Shown: piece after piece, positions 1 to 6,250 of the stretch
Layout of the letters: the number at the start of each line of letters is the position of its first letter
How positions within the stretch are numbered: position 1 is the stretch's first letter
Assembly (NCBI GenBank): GCA_026708165.1
Contig: JAPOVO010000395.1
Span: 1 to 17,242, forward strand
Source: Chloroflexota bacterium
GTDB lineage: Bacteria; Chloroflexota; UBA11872; VXNJ01
Reading direction: 5' to 3'
DNA length: 17,242 nt
Program-made: the position numbers and the translations under genes
Notes under the pieces: generated by a model
What the model was told of the DNA's origin: nothing
Database searches by the model: none
What the model saw: only the letters and a program-made list of their open reading frames with translations

Positions 1-549
1 GGTCGTCTCGAAGGGTGCCTTGCCGCGTCTTGAGACGATGTGGCGGGCGATCCGCCGCGACCGGCGCTCGCCGCCAAACTCATAGATGACGTTGGCCAAC
101 TGCTTTTCGCTCAATCGGGCAATGACGTCTCTCGCGGGTAATCCTGATTGCTGGTCGTAGCGCATGTCGAGGGGACCTTCGGACCGGAAAGAGAAACCGC
201 GGGTGGGATCGTCTATCTGGGTTGACGAGAAGCCGAGGTCCATCAAGACGCCTGAAACTTCTGAGAATCCGGCCGCACGGGCCGCGTCGGACATGCTGGA
301 TAAGTTGGCGACCTTGAGGGTAACTCGATCTCCAAATCCTCGGAGGCGGGATGTCGCGCGGGCAATGGCCGACGGGTCGGCGTCGAGGCCCAGCAAACGG
401 CTGTGGGGACGGCTGGCTCGCATAGTCGCCTCGGCATGCCCTCCCAATCCGACGGTTGCATCGATATAATCCCGGCCCTGTGGAGGCAGCAGGTAGGAAA
501 GTACCTGCCGCGTCATTACGGGTCGATGATCAGCCTGCGAACCCTCCAT
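1..549 (-). CDS. rsmH: 16S rRNA (cytosine1402-N4)-methyltransferase RsmH, partial
   Basis: The first 183 codons are present and the C-terminal part lies beyond the left edge. RsmH uses S-adenosylmethionine to methylate N4 of C1402 in the decoding centre of 16S rRNA. Family landmarks appear in order: HRPVM near the N-terminus, the SAM-binding stretch YIDATVGLGGHAEA, LLGLDADPSAI, VLMDLGFSST, RGFSFRSEGPLDMR and ERRSRRIARHIV. The ATG at 549 puts seven residues before HRPVM, which is usual for the family. In-frame ATG 564 and GTG 594 are possible earlier starts, and none of the three has a clear Shine-Dalgarno sequence. The gene follows mraZ by about 55 nt on the same strand, the standard beginning of a division/cell-wall (dcw) cluster. 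A stable hairpin occupies the gap. Family assignment is firm; the exact start is not. Confidence 0.95.
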   Translation of the reverse strand, partial: MEGSQADHRPVMTRQVLSYLLPPQGRDYIDATVGLGGHAEATMRASRPHSRLLGLDADPSAIARATSRLRGFGDRVTLKVANLSSMSDAARAAGFSEVSGVLMDLGFSSTQIDDPTRGFSFRSEGPLDMRYDQQSGLPARDVIARLSEKQLANVIYEFGGERRSRRIARHIVSRRGKAPFETT

Positions 550-564
550 GGAAATCGGGTGCAT

Positions 565-594
565 GTGAGGCGAAGGGGAGGCGCTTCGCCCCAC
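565..594 (-). promoter_or_regulatory. 11-bp hairpin between mraZ and rsmH
   Basis: In the minus-strand transcript GUGGGGCGAAG (594-584) pairs with CUUCGCCUCAC (575-565) across an 8-nt loop. All eleven positions pair, one as G-U; on the plus strand the same position would be an A-C mismatch, so the structure suits the minus-strand mRNA. No U-run follows, so it is not a classical terminator. It ends just before the rsmH start codons at 564 and 549 and includes the alternative GTG at 594. It could modulate rsmH translation or protect an mRNA end. The pairing is seen; the function is inferred. Confidence 0.6.
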
Positions 595-604
595 ATGTCA
601 CGCC

Positions 605-1051
605 CTAAGTTGGGGAAGAGGACTGACGGCCGGCGCGCTCGAATATCTCCGGCGCTTCGGCGTCTATAGACGCCTTGCGGCGCTGCCACTCCTCGAGTTG
701 CCAAATTTCGATCTTCGTACCCACTCCGATTACCGCCACGTCCTTGCTGATTCCGGCACCCTGCCGGAGTGCGACCGGGATAGTGATTCGCCCCTGGCGG
801 TCAAAGTTGCATTCCTCGGCGAGAGCAAAAAACTTTCGCTGAGCGTCGCGGGCCCGCTCGGTGAGTTCGTCGAGCTGCAGGATTCGTTGGACTTGCGCTT
901 GCCAAGCGTCGGGAGGAAAGAAGTGCAGGCACGCCTCGGCTCCCTCGGTAAGCGTGCCGCCTTCGGGCGTGAGGATTCGGAGCTTGTTTGGAATAGTCAA
1001 GCGGCCTTTCGCGTCGAGCGTGTGATAGAACGTCCCTGTGAAAAGCCTCAT
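605..1051 (-). CDS. mraZ: Transcriptional regulator MraZ
   Basis: This 148-residue protein matches MraZ in length and layout. MraZ is a ring-forming DNA-binding protein with two AbrB-like (SpoVT/MraZ) halves, and it controls its own dcw operon by binding TGGG-type repeats upstream of mraZ. The first half carries FTGTFYHTLDAKGRLTIP (residues 4-21). The second carries NFDRQGRITIP (82-92), then AGISKDVAVIGVG and KIEIW. The last 20 or so residues form a variable tail. The ATG at 1051 places the conserved MRLFTGTFYHTLD at the very N-terminus, and a short GGAA stands just before it. It is the first gene of its transcript and rsmH follows directly. A tandem TGGG box and a promoter candidate lie upstream, consistent with autoregulation. 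Confidence 0.96.
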   Translation of the reverse strand: MRLFTGTFYHTLDAKGRLTIPNKLRILTPEGGTLTEGAEACLHFFPPDAWQAQVQRILQLDELTERARDAQRKFFALAEECNFDRQGRITIPVALRQGAGISKDVAVIGVGTKIEIWQLEEWQRRKASIDAEAPEIFERAGRQSSSPT

Positions 1052-1087
1052 CGTTTCCGTTCGAGTCCACCGGGTAATCCCGGGCGA

Positions 1088-1107
1088 TAATCCCCACTAT
1101 CTCCCAC
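1088..1107 (-). promoter_or_regulatory. Candidate MraZ box (tandem TGGG repeat)
   Basis: On the minus strand two GTGGG units stand exactly 10 nt apart (GTGGGAGATA then GTGGGGATTA), 37 nt before the mraZ start. Characterised MraZ proteins bind direct TGGG-type repeats with a 10-nt period upstream of mraZ. A further GTGGGGG occurs at 1159-1153, inside the spacer of the proposed promoter. A 5-bp hairpin (CCGGG-ATTA-CCCGG, 1083-1070) follows the boxes in the leader. The motif is seen; its use as operator is inferred. Confidence 0.65.
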
Positions 1108-1140
1108 ATTGTGACACTTGATCCATAAAATCCGGCCTAG

Positions 1141-1169
1141 ATTGCAACATATCCCCCACCGTACGTCAA
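1141..1169 (-). promoter_or_regulatory. Candidate sigma70-type promoter for mraZ-rsmH
   Basis: On the minus strand TTGACG (1169-1164) is followed after 17 nt by TGCAAT (1146-1141). The -35 matches consensus at 5 of 6 and the -10 at 4 of 6. Transcription would begin near 1134, giving a leader of about 80 nt that contains the paired TGGG boxes. The spacer itself contains GTGGGGG, so MraZ could compete with RNA polymerase there. Confidence 0.4.
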
Positions 1170-1425
1170 GTCGAAACGGAACAATATTTAATTCGACCGT
1201 CTAGTGGGTTTTGAACCTGGTTTTGGAGCTCTCTTCAGGGTTCGTGGTGAGCTTGTCGAAGCACGAACGCTTGACAATCTCGCCACGACGGTTCGACAGG
1301 CCCACCATGAACGGAAGTTGCGGTCAGAGGCGGACAAGTAGATCGGGTGGGGCGCCGTGACACGCACGCATTAGTCGGCGGCGTGAGATTCGACGGCGGA
1401 CCTTCATGCGCCTAGGTTTGGAGTA
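1170..1425. other. Remainder of the mraZ-prmC gap
   Basis: Genes are absent from 1052 to 1425. Besides the mraZ promoter region and the palindrome, I see no convincing open reading frame. A 17-codon ATG frame starting at 1308 lies partly in the repeat. I see no tRNA and no clear rho-independent terminator for the prmC operon. Confidence 0.6.
1240..1312. repeat. Large imperfect palindrome, REP/MITE-like intergenic repeat
   Basis: Arms at 1240-1260 and 1292-1312 are inverted copies. TTCGTGGTGAGCTTGTCGAA matches the reverse complement of the right arm, TTCATGGTGGGCCTGTCGAA, at 17 of 20 positions; two of the three differences are G-U wobbles in plus-strand RNA. The left copy also has its own small hairpin (TTCGTG with CACGAA at 1261-1267). 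The motif with core GTGAGCTTGTCGAA resembles a short palindrome I recall as common between genes in Chloroflexota and some other GC-rich genomes. Here two copies face each other just downstream of prmC, where the structure could protect or end that mRNA. No transposase is nearby. Confidence 0.7.
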
Positions 1426-2388
1426 CTAGCTCCATCCGGTAATGAGAGCCACGCGGTCCATGCTCTCCAGATCGGGGAATATTTCTACTTGAAGGTTTTC
1501 TGAGCGCAACGAAGCCGCGCTCCGCACCAGGTCGGCCTGGTCGAAACCGATTTCGATGAGCATTGCGCCGCCAGCACTTACTTGGGCGAACTGAAAGAGA
1601 CGGCGGTATAGCGCGAACCCGTCAGGTCCGCCGTCGAGCGCCAGATGCGGCTCGAAATCGCGCACTTCACGCTGTAAATGCGGTATCTCGCCGGTCGGGA
1701 TGTAAGGCAAGTTTGCGACCAGAAGGTCGGGCGGCGACATAGTCGCCGGTTGGAGGTCGGCAACGGCGAAGTGCACGGTCGCACCAAGCGCTTCTGCGTT
1801 TTCTCGGGCGGCCGTTACAGCTTCGGTCGATAGATCGGAAGCGACCACCCGCGCGGATGGTAGGAAGTGCGCTATGGCAACGGCGGCAGCTCCGCAGCCC
1901 GTTCCCACGTCGACGACTAGCGGGTGGTATCGAGGGTCCGGACAAAGTTTGCCGGAGCGGGCCTTTAGGCCGGCGCAGGCGAGCGCCTTTTCGACGAGAA
2001 CCTCGGTGGAGGAGCGCGGCGACAGCACGCGGCGGTCGACTTTGAACTCCAGTCCCATGAATTCCCGCCTGCCCAGAATGTAGTCGACAGGCTCCCCCCG
2101 GCCGCGTCTTTTGATGAAGCTCTTGTACCGGCGGTCCTGCCGGCATGTAAGCAAAGAATGCTTGTCTACGTAGAGGTCGATCCGCTCGATGTCGAGCGCG
2201 CCTGCGAGAAGCAGGTCGGCGTCGAGAATGCAGGACTCGACGTTTGCCGTCTTAAGTCGGCGGCAACCCCACGCTCTGGCGGCGTCGCGGCGCGGACGGT
2301 CGAGCGCCGGCTCAGGCTCCGGCCAAGGCGAGCCGCTCGGCCTCGTCGGTTTCGATGAGCGCCTGGACGAGTTGGTCGATCTCTCCAT
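1426..2388 (-). CDS. prmC: Peptide chain release factor glutamine N5-methyltransferase PrmC (HemK)
   Basis: PrmC methylates the glutamine of the GGQ motif of release factors RF1 and RF2, using S-adenosylmethionine. Counting from ATG 2388 (320 residues), the helical N-terminal domain with LDADLLL is near residues 55-61. GEPVDYILGRREFMGLEFKVD (98-118) joins the domains, the SAM motif DVGTGCG is at 160-166, and the catalytic motif reads NLPY (226-229) where most members have NPPY. The start is a problem. Homology begins near residue 35, around 2310, yet no ATG, GTG or TTG exists in frame there. The nearest in-frame ATG (2388) lies 77 nt inside prfA, so about the first 25 residues would be prfA sequence read in another frame. 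It is the last gene of the operon, directly after its substrate gene. Identity is firm, start uncertain. Confidence 0.93.
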   Translation of the reverse strand: MERSTNSSRRSSKPTRPSGSPWPEPEPALDRPRRDAARAWGCRRLKTANVESCILDADLLLAGALDIERIDLYVDKHSLLTCRQDRRYKSFIKRRGRGEPVDYILGRREFMGLEFKVDRRVLSPRSSTEVLVEKALACAGLKARSGKLCPDPRYHPLVVDVGTGCGAAAVAIAHFLPSARVVASDLSTEAVTAARENAEALGATVHFAVADLQPATMSPPDLLVANLPYIPTGEIPHLQREVRDFEPHLALDGGPDGFALYRRLFQFAQVSAGGAMLIEIGFDQADLVRSAASLRSENLQVEIFPDLESMDRVALITGWS

Positions 2389-3382
2389 CGAGAAACGCCT
2401 CGATCCCATAAAGCGTTTTGGATATGCGGTGATCGGTAACCCTATCTTGCGGGAAGTTGTAGGTGCGCATTTTGGCGCTGCGGTCACCGCCGCCAATCTG
2501 CGAGCGGCGCGAGTCCCCACGGTCGGCGTCCTGCTTTTGCCGCTCCAGGTCCAGCAGCCGCGAGCGGAGAATCGCCATTGCCTTGGCACGGTTCTTGTGC
2601 TGTGACTTTTCGTCCTGGATCGATACGATCAGTCCCGTCGGCAAATGTGTGATACGTACGGCGGAATCGGTAGTGTTGACGCTTTGACCGCCGTGTCCCG
2701 ACGATCTGAACACGTCGATGCGAATGTCATCCTCGTCGATTTGCACATCGATTTCCCGGGCTTCGGGCAACACGACGACCGAGGCGGCGGAAGTGTGCAG
2801 TCGCCCCGACGATTCGGTAACGGGAACGCGCTGGACCCGGTGTACACCGCTTTCGTGCTTTAGGTGCTGATAAGCTCCGTCGCCGCGGATGGCTACTATC
2901 GCCTCTTTGACTCCACCCAGCTCGGTTAGGGTTTGATTCAGCAATTCGACCTTCCAACCCGACCGCTCGGCGTGGCGACCGTACATACGCAGGAGGTCGG
3001 CGGCGAACAGCGCGGCCTCGGTGCCACCGGTTCCGGCGCGGATTTCCATTATGACGGGGCGGTCGTCGTCGGGGTCCGTGGGGAGCATCGAGCGCCTCAG
3101 CCGGTCTTCGACCTCGATGCTTTGATTGCGCAGTTCCGGCAGCTCCGCCGCAGCGAACTCGGCCATCTCCGGGTCCGACATATCGGCGGCCAACTCGACT
3201 GCCGATTCTATATCTCCTTCGATCCGGCGAAGCTCGTTTATCAGGCGGACCCTGGACTCAAGCTCGGAATACTCCTTGCCGAACTTGGCCAGGGCACCAG
3301 GCTCTGTCGCGACCTTGGGATCGCTCAGCAGCTTGGCGAGCTCCGCGAACCGAGCTTCCATAGCTTCGTAGCGCTCGTTCAT
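2312..3382 (-). CDS. prfA: Peptide chain release factor 1 (RF1)
   Basis: RF1 ends translation at UAA and UAG codons. The 356-residue length is typical. The stop-recognition tripeptide is PVT (187-189) within HRVQRVPVTESSGRLHTSA; the P-x-T form identifies RF1, whereas RF2 has SPF. The peptidyl-tRNA hydrolysis motif GGQ is at 231-233 within SSGHGGQSVNTTDSAVR. The ATG at 3382 overlaps the stop of the upstream DUF1385 gene as ATGA, which suggests translational coupling, and prmC follows on the same strand. Presence of RF1 means UAG should act as a stop in this organism, which matters for the amber codon noted before the FGGY kinase. Confidence 0.98.
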   Translation of the reverse strand: MNERYEAMEARFAELAKLLSDPKVATEPGALAKFGKEYSELESRVRLINELRRIEGDIESAVELAADMSDPEMAEFAAAELPELRNQSIEVEDRLRRSMLPTDPDDDRPVIMEIRAGTGGTEAALFAADLLRMYGRHAERSGWKVELLNQTLTELGGVKEAIVAIRGDGAYQHLKHESGVHRVQRVPVTESSGRLHTSAASVVVLPEAREIDVQIDEDDIRIDVFRSSGHGGQSVNTTDSAVRITHLPTGLIVSIQDEKSQHKNRAKAMAILRSRLLDLERQKQDADRGDSRRSQIGGGDRSAKMRTYNFPQDRVTDHRISKTLYGIEAFLDGEIDQLVQALIETDEAERLALAGA

Positions 3383-4395
3383 GCTCTTATCTCGAGTCCC
3401 ATGTCCGCGTGTGCGGGCGCGGTTGCGAGACCCTCCGACCGCAGAACCTGCCCCATTGCAATGATGGCAACTTCAACCTGGTCGGGCGTAGGTGTTCTGG
3501 TGGTTATGGCCTGAAGCCATAGACCGGGGGCAAGCAGCAACGCGACCAGCGGATTGCCGCGATGCGCAGCCAGAAATCGTATCAACTCGAAAGCCAGGCC
3601 GGCGATAACCGGTACGAGCAGGATTCGCGAGCCTATCCGGATCGGGAGGTCAGGTCGCCCCAGCAAGGCAAAGACGAGGATCGAAAGCAGCACAACGACG
3701 AGCAGGAAGTTGGTGCCGCAACGGGGATGCGCTGCGCTGTGCCGCATCACCCGCGCCACGGTCAGCTCGTCACCGGCTTCGAGGGCGTTGACTGTCTTGT
3801 GCTCGGCCCCGTGGTATTCGAACGTCCGGCGAATGTCGGGTAAAAGGCCAATTACGGACAGATAGGCGAGAAGGATAGCGAGGCGAATCACTCCCTCAAC
3901 CAGATTGCTGACGAAATCCGACTCGATTCCGGCGTCGAGAGTGCGGACTAGGAACAGCGGAACCACGAAGAAGAGCGCGATCCCGAGCACGAGGCCCAAT
4001 CCGAGCGAAACCCAGATAAACCCGCCGGCTTCCGTATCGTCACCGTCCGGCTCGGCGCCGTTCGTGGGTTTTTGTTCTGGCTCAACGGAGACTTCGGCGG
4101 AAAAGGCCAGGGACTTCATTCCCAGCACGAGGATGTCCCACATAGCCGCCGCGCCGCGGAGCACCGGCACCCGTCGGAACGCGCGTGCGAGTCTGCCTGG
4201 CACGATAGGTTCAGCTTTGACCACGACGTGTCCGGCAGGATGCCGCACAGCCGTAGCCACACACTTGCGGCTACGCATCATGACGCCATCGAGCACGGCC
4301 TGCCCGCCGTACCTGATGCGCTCTTCCGTGCTGGACGATTCGGGTTGAACGGAGTCTCGCGCGCCAGTATTCGAAGTTGTCACTAGATTTTTCAT
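3379..4395 (-). CDS. DUF1385 family membrane protein (YqhQ-like)
   Basis: This 338-residue protein matches the DUF1385 family, annotated in places as a predicted metal-dependent enzyme without proven function. The N-terminal signature RYGGQAVLDGVMMR lies at 28-41, followed by PVLRGAAAMWD. The core EYHGAEHKTVNALEAG (193-208) and HPRCGTNF (223-230) offer histidine and cysteine ligands (H195, H199, H223, C226) that could bind a metal. Hydrophobic membrane segments lie near 126-151, 165-186, 229-247, 255-276 and 283-296. The acidic, low-complexity stretch 100-124 is a likely cytoplasmic linker. Position between rpmE and prfA is a recurring arrangement that I recall from Firmicutes and Chloroflexota. 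The 4-nt overlap with prfA suggests co-translation. A role linked to translation or the membrane is only inferred from context. Confidence 0.9.
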   Translation of the reverse strand: MKNLVTTSNTGARDSVQPESSSTEERIRYGGQAVLDGVMMRSRKCVATAVRHPAGHVVVKAEPIVPGRLARAFRRVPVLRGAAAMWDILVLGMKSLAFSAEVSVEPEQKPTNGAEPDGDDTEAGGFIWVSLGLGLVLGIALFFVVPLFLVRTLDAGIESDFVSNLVEGVIRLAILLAYLSVIGLLPDIRRTFEYHGAEHKTVNALEAGDELTVARVMRHSAAHPRCGTNFLLVVVLLSILVFALLGRPDLPIRIGSRILLVPVIAGLAFELIRFLAAHRGNPLVALLLAPGLWLQAITTRTPTPDQVEVAIIAMGQVLRSEGLATAPAHADMGLEIRA

Positions 4396-4444
4396 GAGAA
4401 AAATGCGCCGAGGGACGTGGACGGCCCCGGTTTCAGTTGGAAAG

Positions 4445-4663
4445 CTAGGCGCTGGCCGACTGGGCCTTTTTCTGCAGGCGGCGGTTGAATCGCTCGACCT
4501 GCCCCTGACTGTCGACCAACCTTTGCGTGCCGGTGAAGAATGGATGGCAGTTTGAGCAGATGTCGATGCGCATCTCGGGTTTGGTGGACCTGGTAACGAA
4601 AGAGTTTCCGCACGAGCAAGTGACCACGCACTCCACGAACTTCGGGTGGATTCCCGGCTTCAT
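4445..4663 (-). CDS. rpmE: 50S ribosomal protein L31, zinc-binding type
   Basis: This is the 72-residue large-subunit protein L31. [19 protein letters not shown] matches the family N-terminus, followed by [21 protein letters not shown] and [12 protein letters not shown] endings. The cysteines in CSC and ICSNC make it the C+ zinc-ribbon form, which in many bacteria doubles as a zinc reserve. I chose the ATG at 4663 because it begins with the family's first residues and has GGGGAG four nt upstream. A frame starting ten codons earlier (4693) is open but adds non-homologous residues. DUF1385 starts 49 nt downstream and the transferase gene ends 56 nt upstream. Confidence 0.97.
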   Translation of the reverse strand: MKPGIHPKFVECVVTCSCGNSFVTRSTKPEMRIDICSNCHPFFTGTQRLVDSQGQVERFNRRLQKKAQSASA

Positions 4664-4719
4664 GCTTTCTCCCCAAGGAACGCCGTCTATCAATAGCCGA
4701 GTTTATCACGTGGCAAGCG

Positions 4720-5727
4720 TCAGCCTCCTGAACGATCTTCTCCCGTCGGCGAACGATCCGAGCGCGCGAGCCAGTACAACGTCGCGATCATAAGCAGCAC
4801 GAGAGCGCCGAGAGCGTACAGCTTCTCCAGTCGCTGGAAATACAGAGCCACAACGCCGAATACGGCACCGACGGCGTAATAGGCGAGAACGAGTTTCCGC
4901 GGCGAGAGCCCTGCCTTTAGCAGCCTGTGGTGGAGGTGGTCGGTATCTCGCGCATGGAACTTGCCGCCCGCGCGCAGCCTTCGCAAGATCGTCCAGGCTA
5001 CCTCGAGAACGGGTATGCCAAGCACCAGCAGCGCGGTCGCGATCTTGGCTCCTCCGATGATGGCCAGGACTGCTACAAGGTATCCGAGAAGATGCGCCCC
5101 AGAGTCGCCCATGATGATGGAGGCTCTATGGAAGTTGAAGGGAAGGAACCCCAGAACGGCCCCGACAACCGCGAGACCCATAGTCGCTATGGCGTATTGC
5201 CCCAATCGGACGGAGAGCACGGCCAGCACGGCGGCGGCGACCACGGCTACCCCGCCCGCAAGTCCATCTACGCCGTCGACAAAATTCATGGCGTTCATCA
5301 TTCCGATAATCCAGAACAACGTGAACGGGATCGCCACGGCCAGCGCGAGGAAGATGATTCCACCGAACGGGTTGCTGATACCGTCGATGCGTACCCCGAA
5401 CGCGACGGGAATGGCGGCGGCTACCAGTTGCCCAAGGAACTTGTCGCGAGGTGACAGTCCGCGCAAGTCGTCGACCAGGGTTATCGCGACGACTGCTATG
5501 GCGCCGACGAGCAGACCGATGGTAGGCGTATCGAGCGGGCCGGCGATTATGGTTCCCAGGCGGAACGCGCCGAGGCTTGCCGGCCGGCCGGCCCCCGGGA
5601 CCGCCCGGGAGTGGATTCTGCCGGGACCCGGCGCGTCGAGCCAGCCGAAACGGTGCCCGATCCATCGAGCGAGCCACGTACCCGCGAAACCGACGGGCAA
5701 TGCAATCGCCAGGGCCAGCCAGTTCAC
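4720..5727 (-). CDS. MraY/WecA-type UDP-sugar:polyprenyl-phosphate sugar-1-phosphate transferase
   Basis: This 335-residue polytopic protein belongs to glycosyltransferase family 4 (MraY/WecA/TagO). Members transfer N-acetylhexosamine-1-phosphate from a UDP-sugar to undecaprenyl phosphate at the membrane. Seen are the Asp pair LVDDLRG (D86-D87), MNAMNFVDGVDGLAGG (144-159, with N148, D151, D154), FNFHRASIIMGDSGAHLLGY (198-216) and HLHHRLL (264-270). About ten hydrophobic segments are visible. The HLHHR motif and lack of MraY peptide-moiety signatures favour a WecA/TagO-like role over MraY. The early motif usually reading HxRPVPRxGG is here HSRAVPGAGRPASLG, two residues longer and without its R-x-G-G. 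The start is GTG at 5727; no other in-frame start lies close upstream. It heads the operon that continues to prmC. The exact acceptor and sugar cannot be read from sequence. Confidence 0.9.
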   Translation of the reverse strand: MNWLALAIALPVGFAGTWLARWIGHRFGWLDAPGPGRIHSRAVPGAGRPASLGAFRLGTIIAGPLDTPTIGLLVGAIAVVAITLVDDLRGLSPRDKFLGQLVAAAIPVAFGVRIDGISNPFGGIIFLALAVAIPFTLFWIIGMMNAMNFVDGVDGLAGGVAVVAAAVLAVLSVRLGQYAIATMGLAVVGAVLGFLPFNFHRASIIMGDSGAHLLGYLVAVLAIIGGAKIATALLVLGIPVLEVAWTILRRLRAGGKFHARDTDHLHHRLLKAGLSPRKLVLAYYAVGAVFGVVALYFQRLEKLYALGALVLLMIATLYWLARSDRSPTGEDRSGG

Positions 5728-5778
5728 GTCGGACTCGAAGCCCCTTTCGTCAAGGGTCGCGGCGCCAGCATGTAGGAA

Positions 5779-5784
5779 GTATAT
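5779..5784 (-). promoter_or_regulatory. Possible -10 element for the transferase-prmC operon
   Basis: The minus strand reads TATACT (5784-5779), 5 of 6 to consensus, about 50 nt before the GTG start of the transferase gene. No good -35 is found 16-18 nt upstream, so this is tentative. It lies back to back with the rpsU promoter. Confidence 0.3.
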
Positions 5785-5830
5785 GTTTTGGCGTCGGGCC
5801 GGATAGTCGGAACTATAGCGATTAGGTGTT

Positions 5831-5860
5831 TTGACCCTTTTTCAACTGGAGTAATACAAT
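5831..5860 (+). promoter_or_regulatory. Sigma70-type promoter for rpsU operon
   Basis: TTGACC (5831-5836) and TACAAT (5855-5860) are separated by 18 nt and each match consensus at 5 of 6. This is the best promoter in the window. Transcription would start near 5867, leaving a leader of about 100 nt before rpsU. Confidence 0.65.
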
Positions 5861-5866
5861 TGAACC

Positions 5867-5967
5867 CCGTTTGGGAACGTAACGGAGGTTGCGTGCGTTC
5901 ATAACGTTCGTAAAACAGGGATTCCCAGTCGCGGAACCTGGGAGTTCACAGCAAAAGCGAGGTTTCA
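5867..5967 (+). promoter_or_regulatory. Structured 5' leader of rpsU
   Basis: The leader holds a strong free Shine-Dalgarno sequence, GGAGG (5884-5888). It is followed by GTG CGT TCA TAA (5893-5904), a three-codon frame, and by an in-frame-open TTG (5889) whose 46-codon frame overlaps the start of rpsU and stops at 6029. A hairpin follows: ATTCCCAG (5921-5928) with CTGGGAGT (5938-5945) across a 9-nt loop, 8 pairs including one G-U. The rpsU ribosome site GAGG lies after it. Ribosomal-protein leaders are often autoregulatory; that this one is remains inference. Confidence 0.4.
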
Positions 5968-6192
5968 TTGCCGACACAAGTTTCTCTTGGCCCAAACGAA
6001 TCGTTCGAAGCCGGTCTGCGCCGCTTTAACAAGCGGGTACAGCAGGACGGCATTTTGGCTGAAGCGCGCAGACGAAAGCATTTTGAAAAGCCTAGTGTGC
6101 GCCGAAAGAAGAAAGAAGCCGCCAGAGATCGCAAGGCACGCAGGGCCGCGCTGAAGGCTTCCAAGGCCCTGAACTCCGAATACGCGTTTTAG
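5968..6192 (+). CDS. rpsU: 30S ribosomal protein S21
   Basis: S21 is a small, very basic protein of the 30S platform that helps the ribosome recognise mRNA starts. The 74 residues fit: [20 protein letters not shown] at the N-terminus resembles the family's NESFExALRRF, then a central [15 protein letters not shown] and a highly basic [15 protein letters not shown] tail. The start is TTG at 5968 with GAGG about five nt upstream, and it puts the conserved residues in register. It is the first gene of a plus-strand operon that runs through yqeY, ybeY and ispE. rpsU followed by a YqeY-domain gene is a frequent bacterial pairing. Confidence 0.95.
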   Translation: MPTQVSLGPNESFEAGLRRFNKRVQQDGILAEARRRKHFEKPSVRRKKKEAARDRKARRAALKASKALNSEYAF

Positions 6193-6250
6193 CCGACTCT
6201 CCATACACCGTCTTCAGGTCGGCAGCTATATCAATGCGAGATAGCACCTC

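Noticed and set aside
698..1090. Plus-strand frame of 130 codons over mraZ
   Set aside because: It is antisense to mraZ, whose identity is certain, and has no motif.
1308..1361. Short ATG frame of 17 codons after the palindrome
   Set aside because: It starts within the repeat arm, has no ribosome site and is too short to support.
2389..2589. Further upstream start for prmC
   Set aside because: It would add 67 more residues translated from the conserved part of prfA in the wrong frame.
4961..5806. Plus-strand open frame of 281 codons opposite the transferase gene
   Set aside because: It is antisense to a gene with clear family motifs, and its composition (Ala, Pro, Thr, Arg) is typical of a shadow frame.
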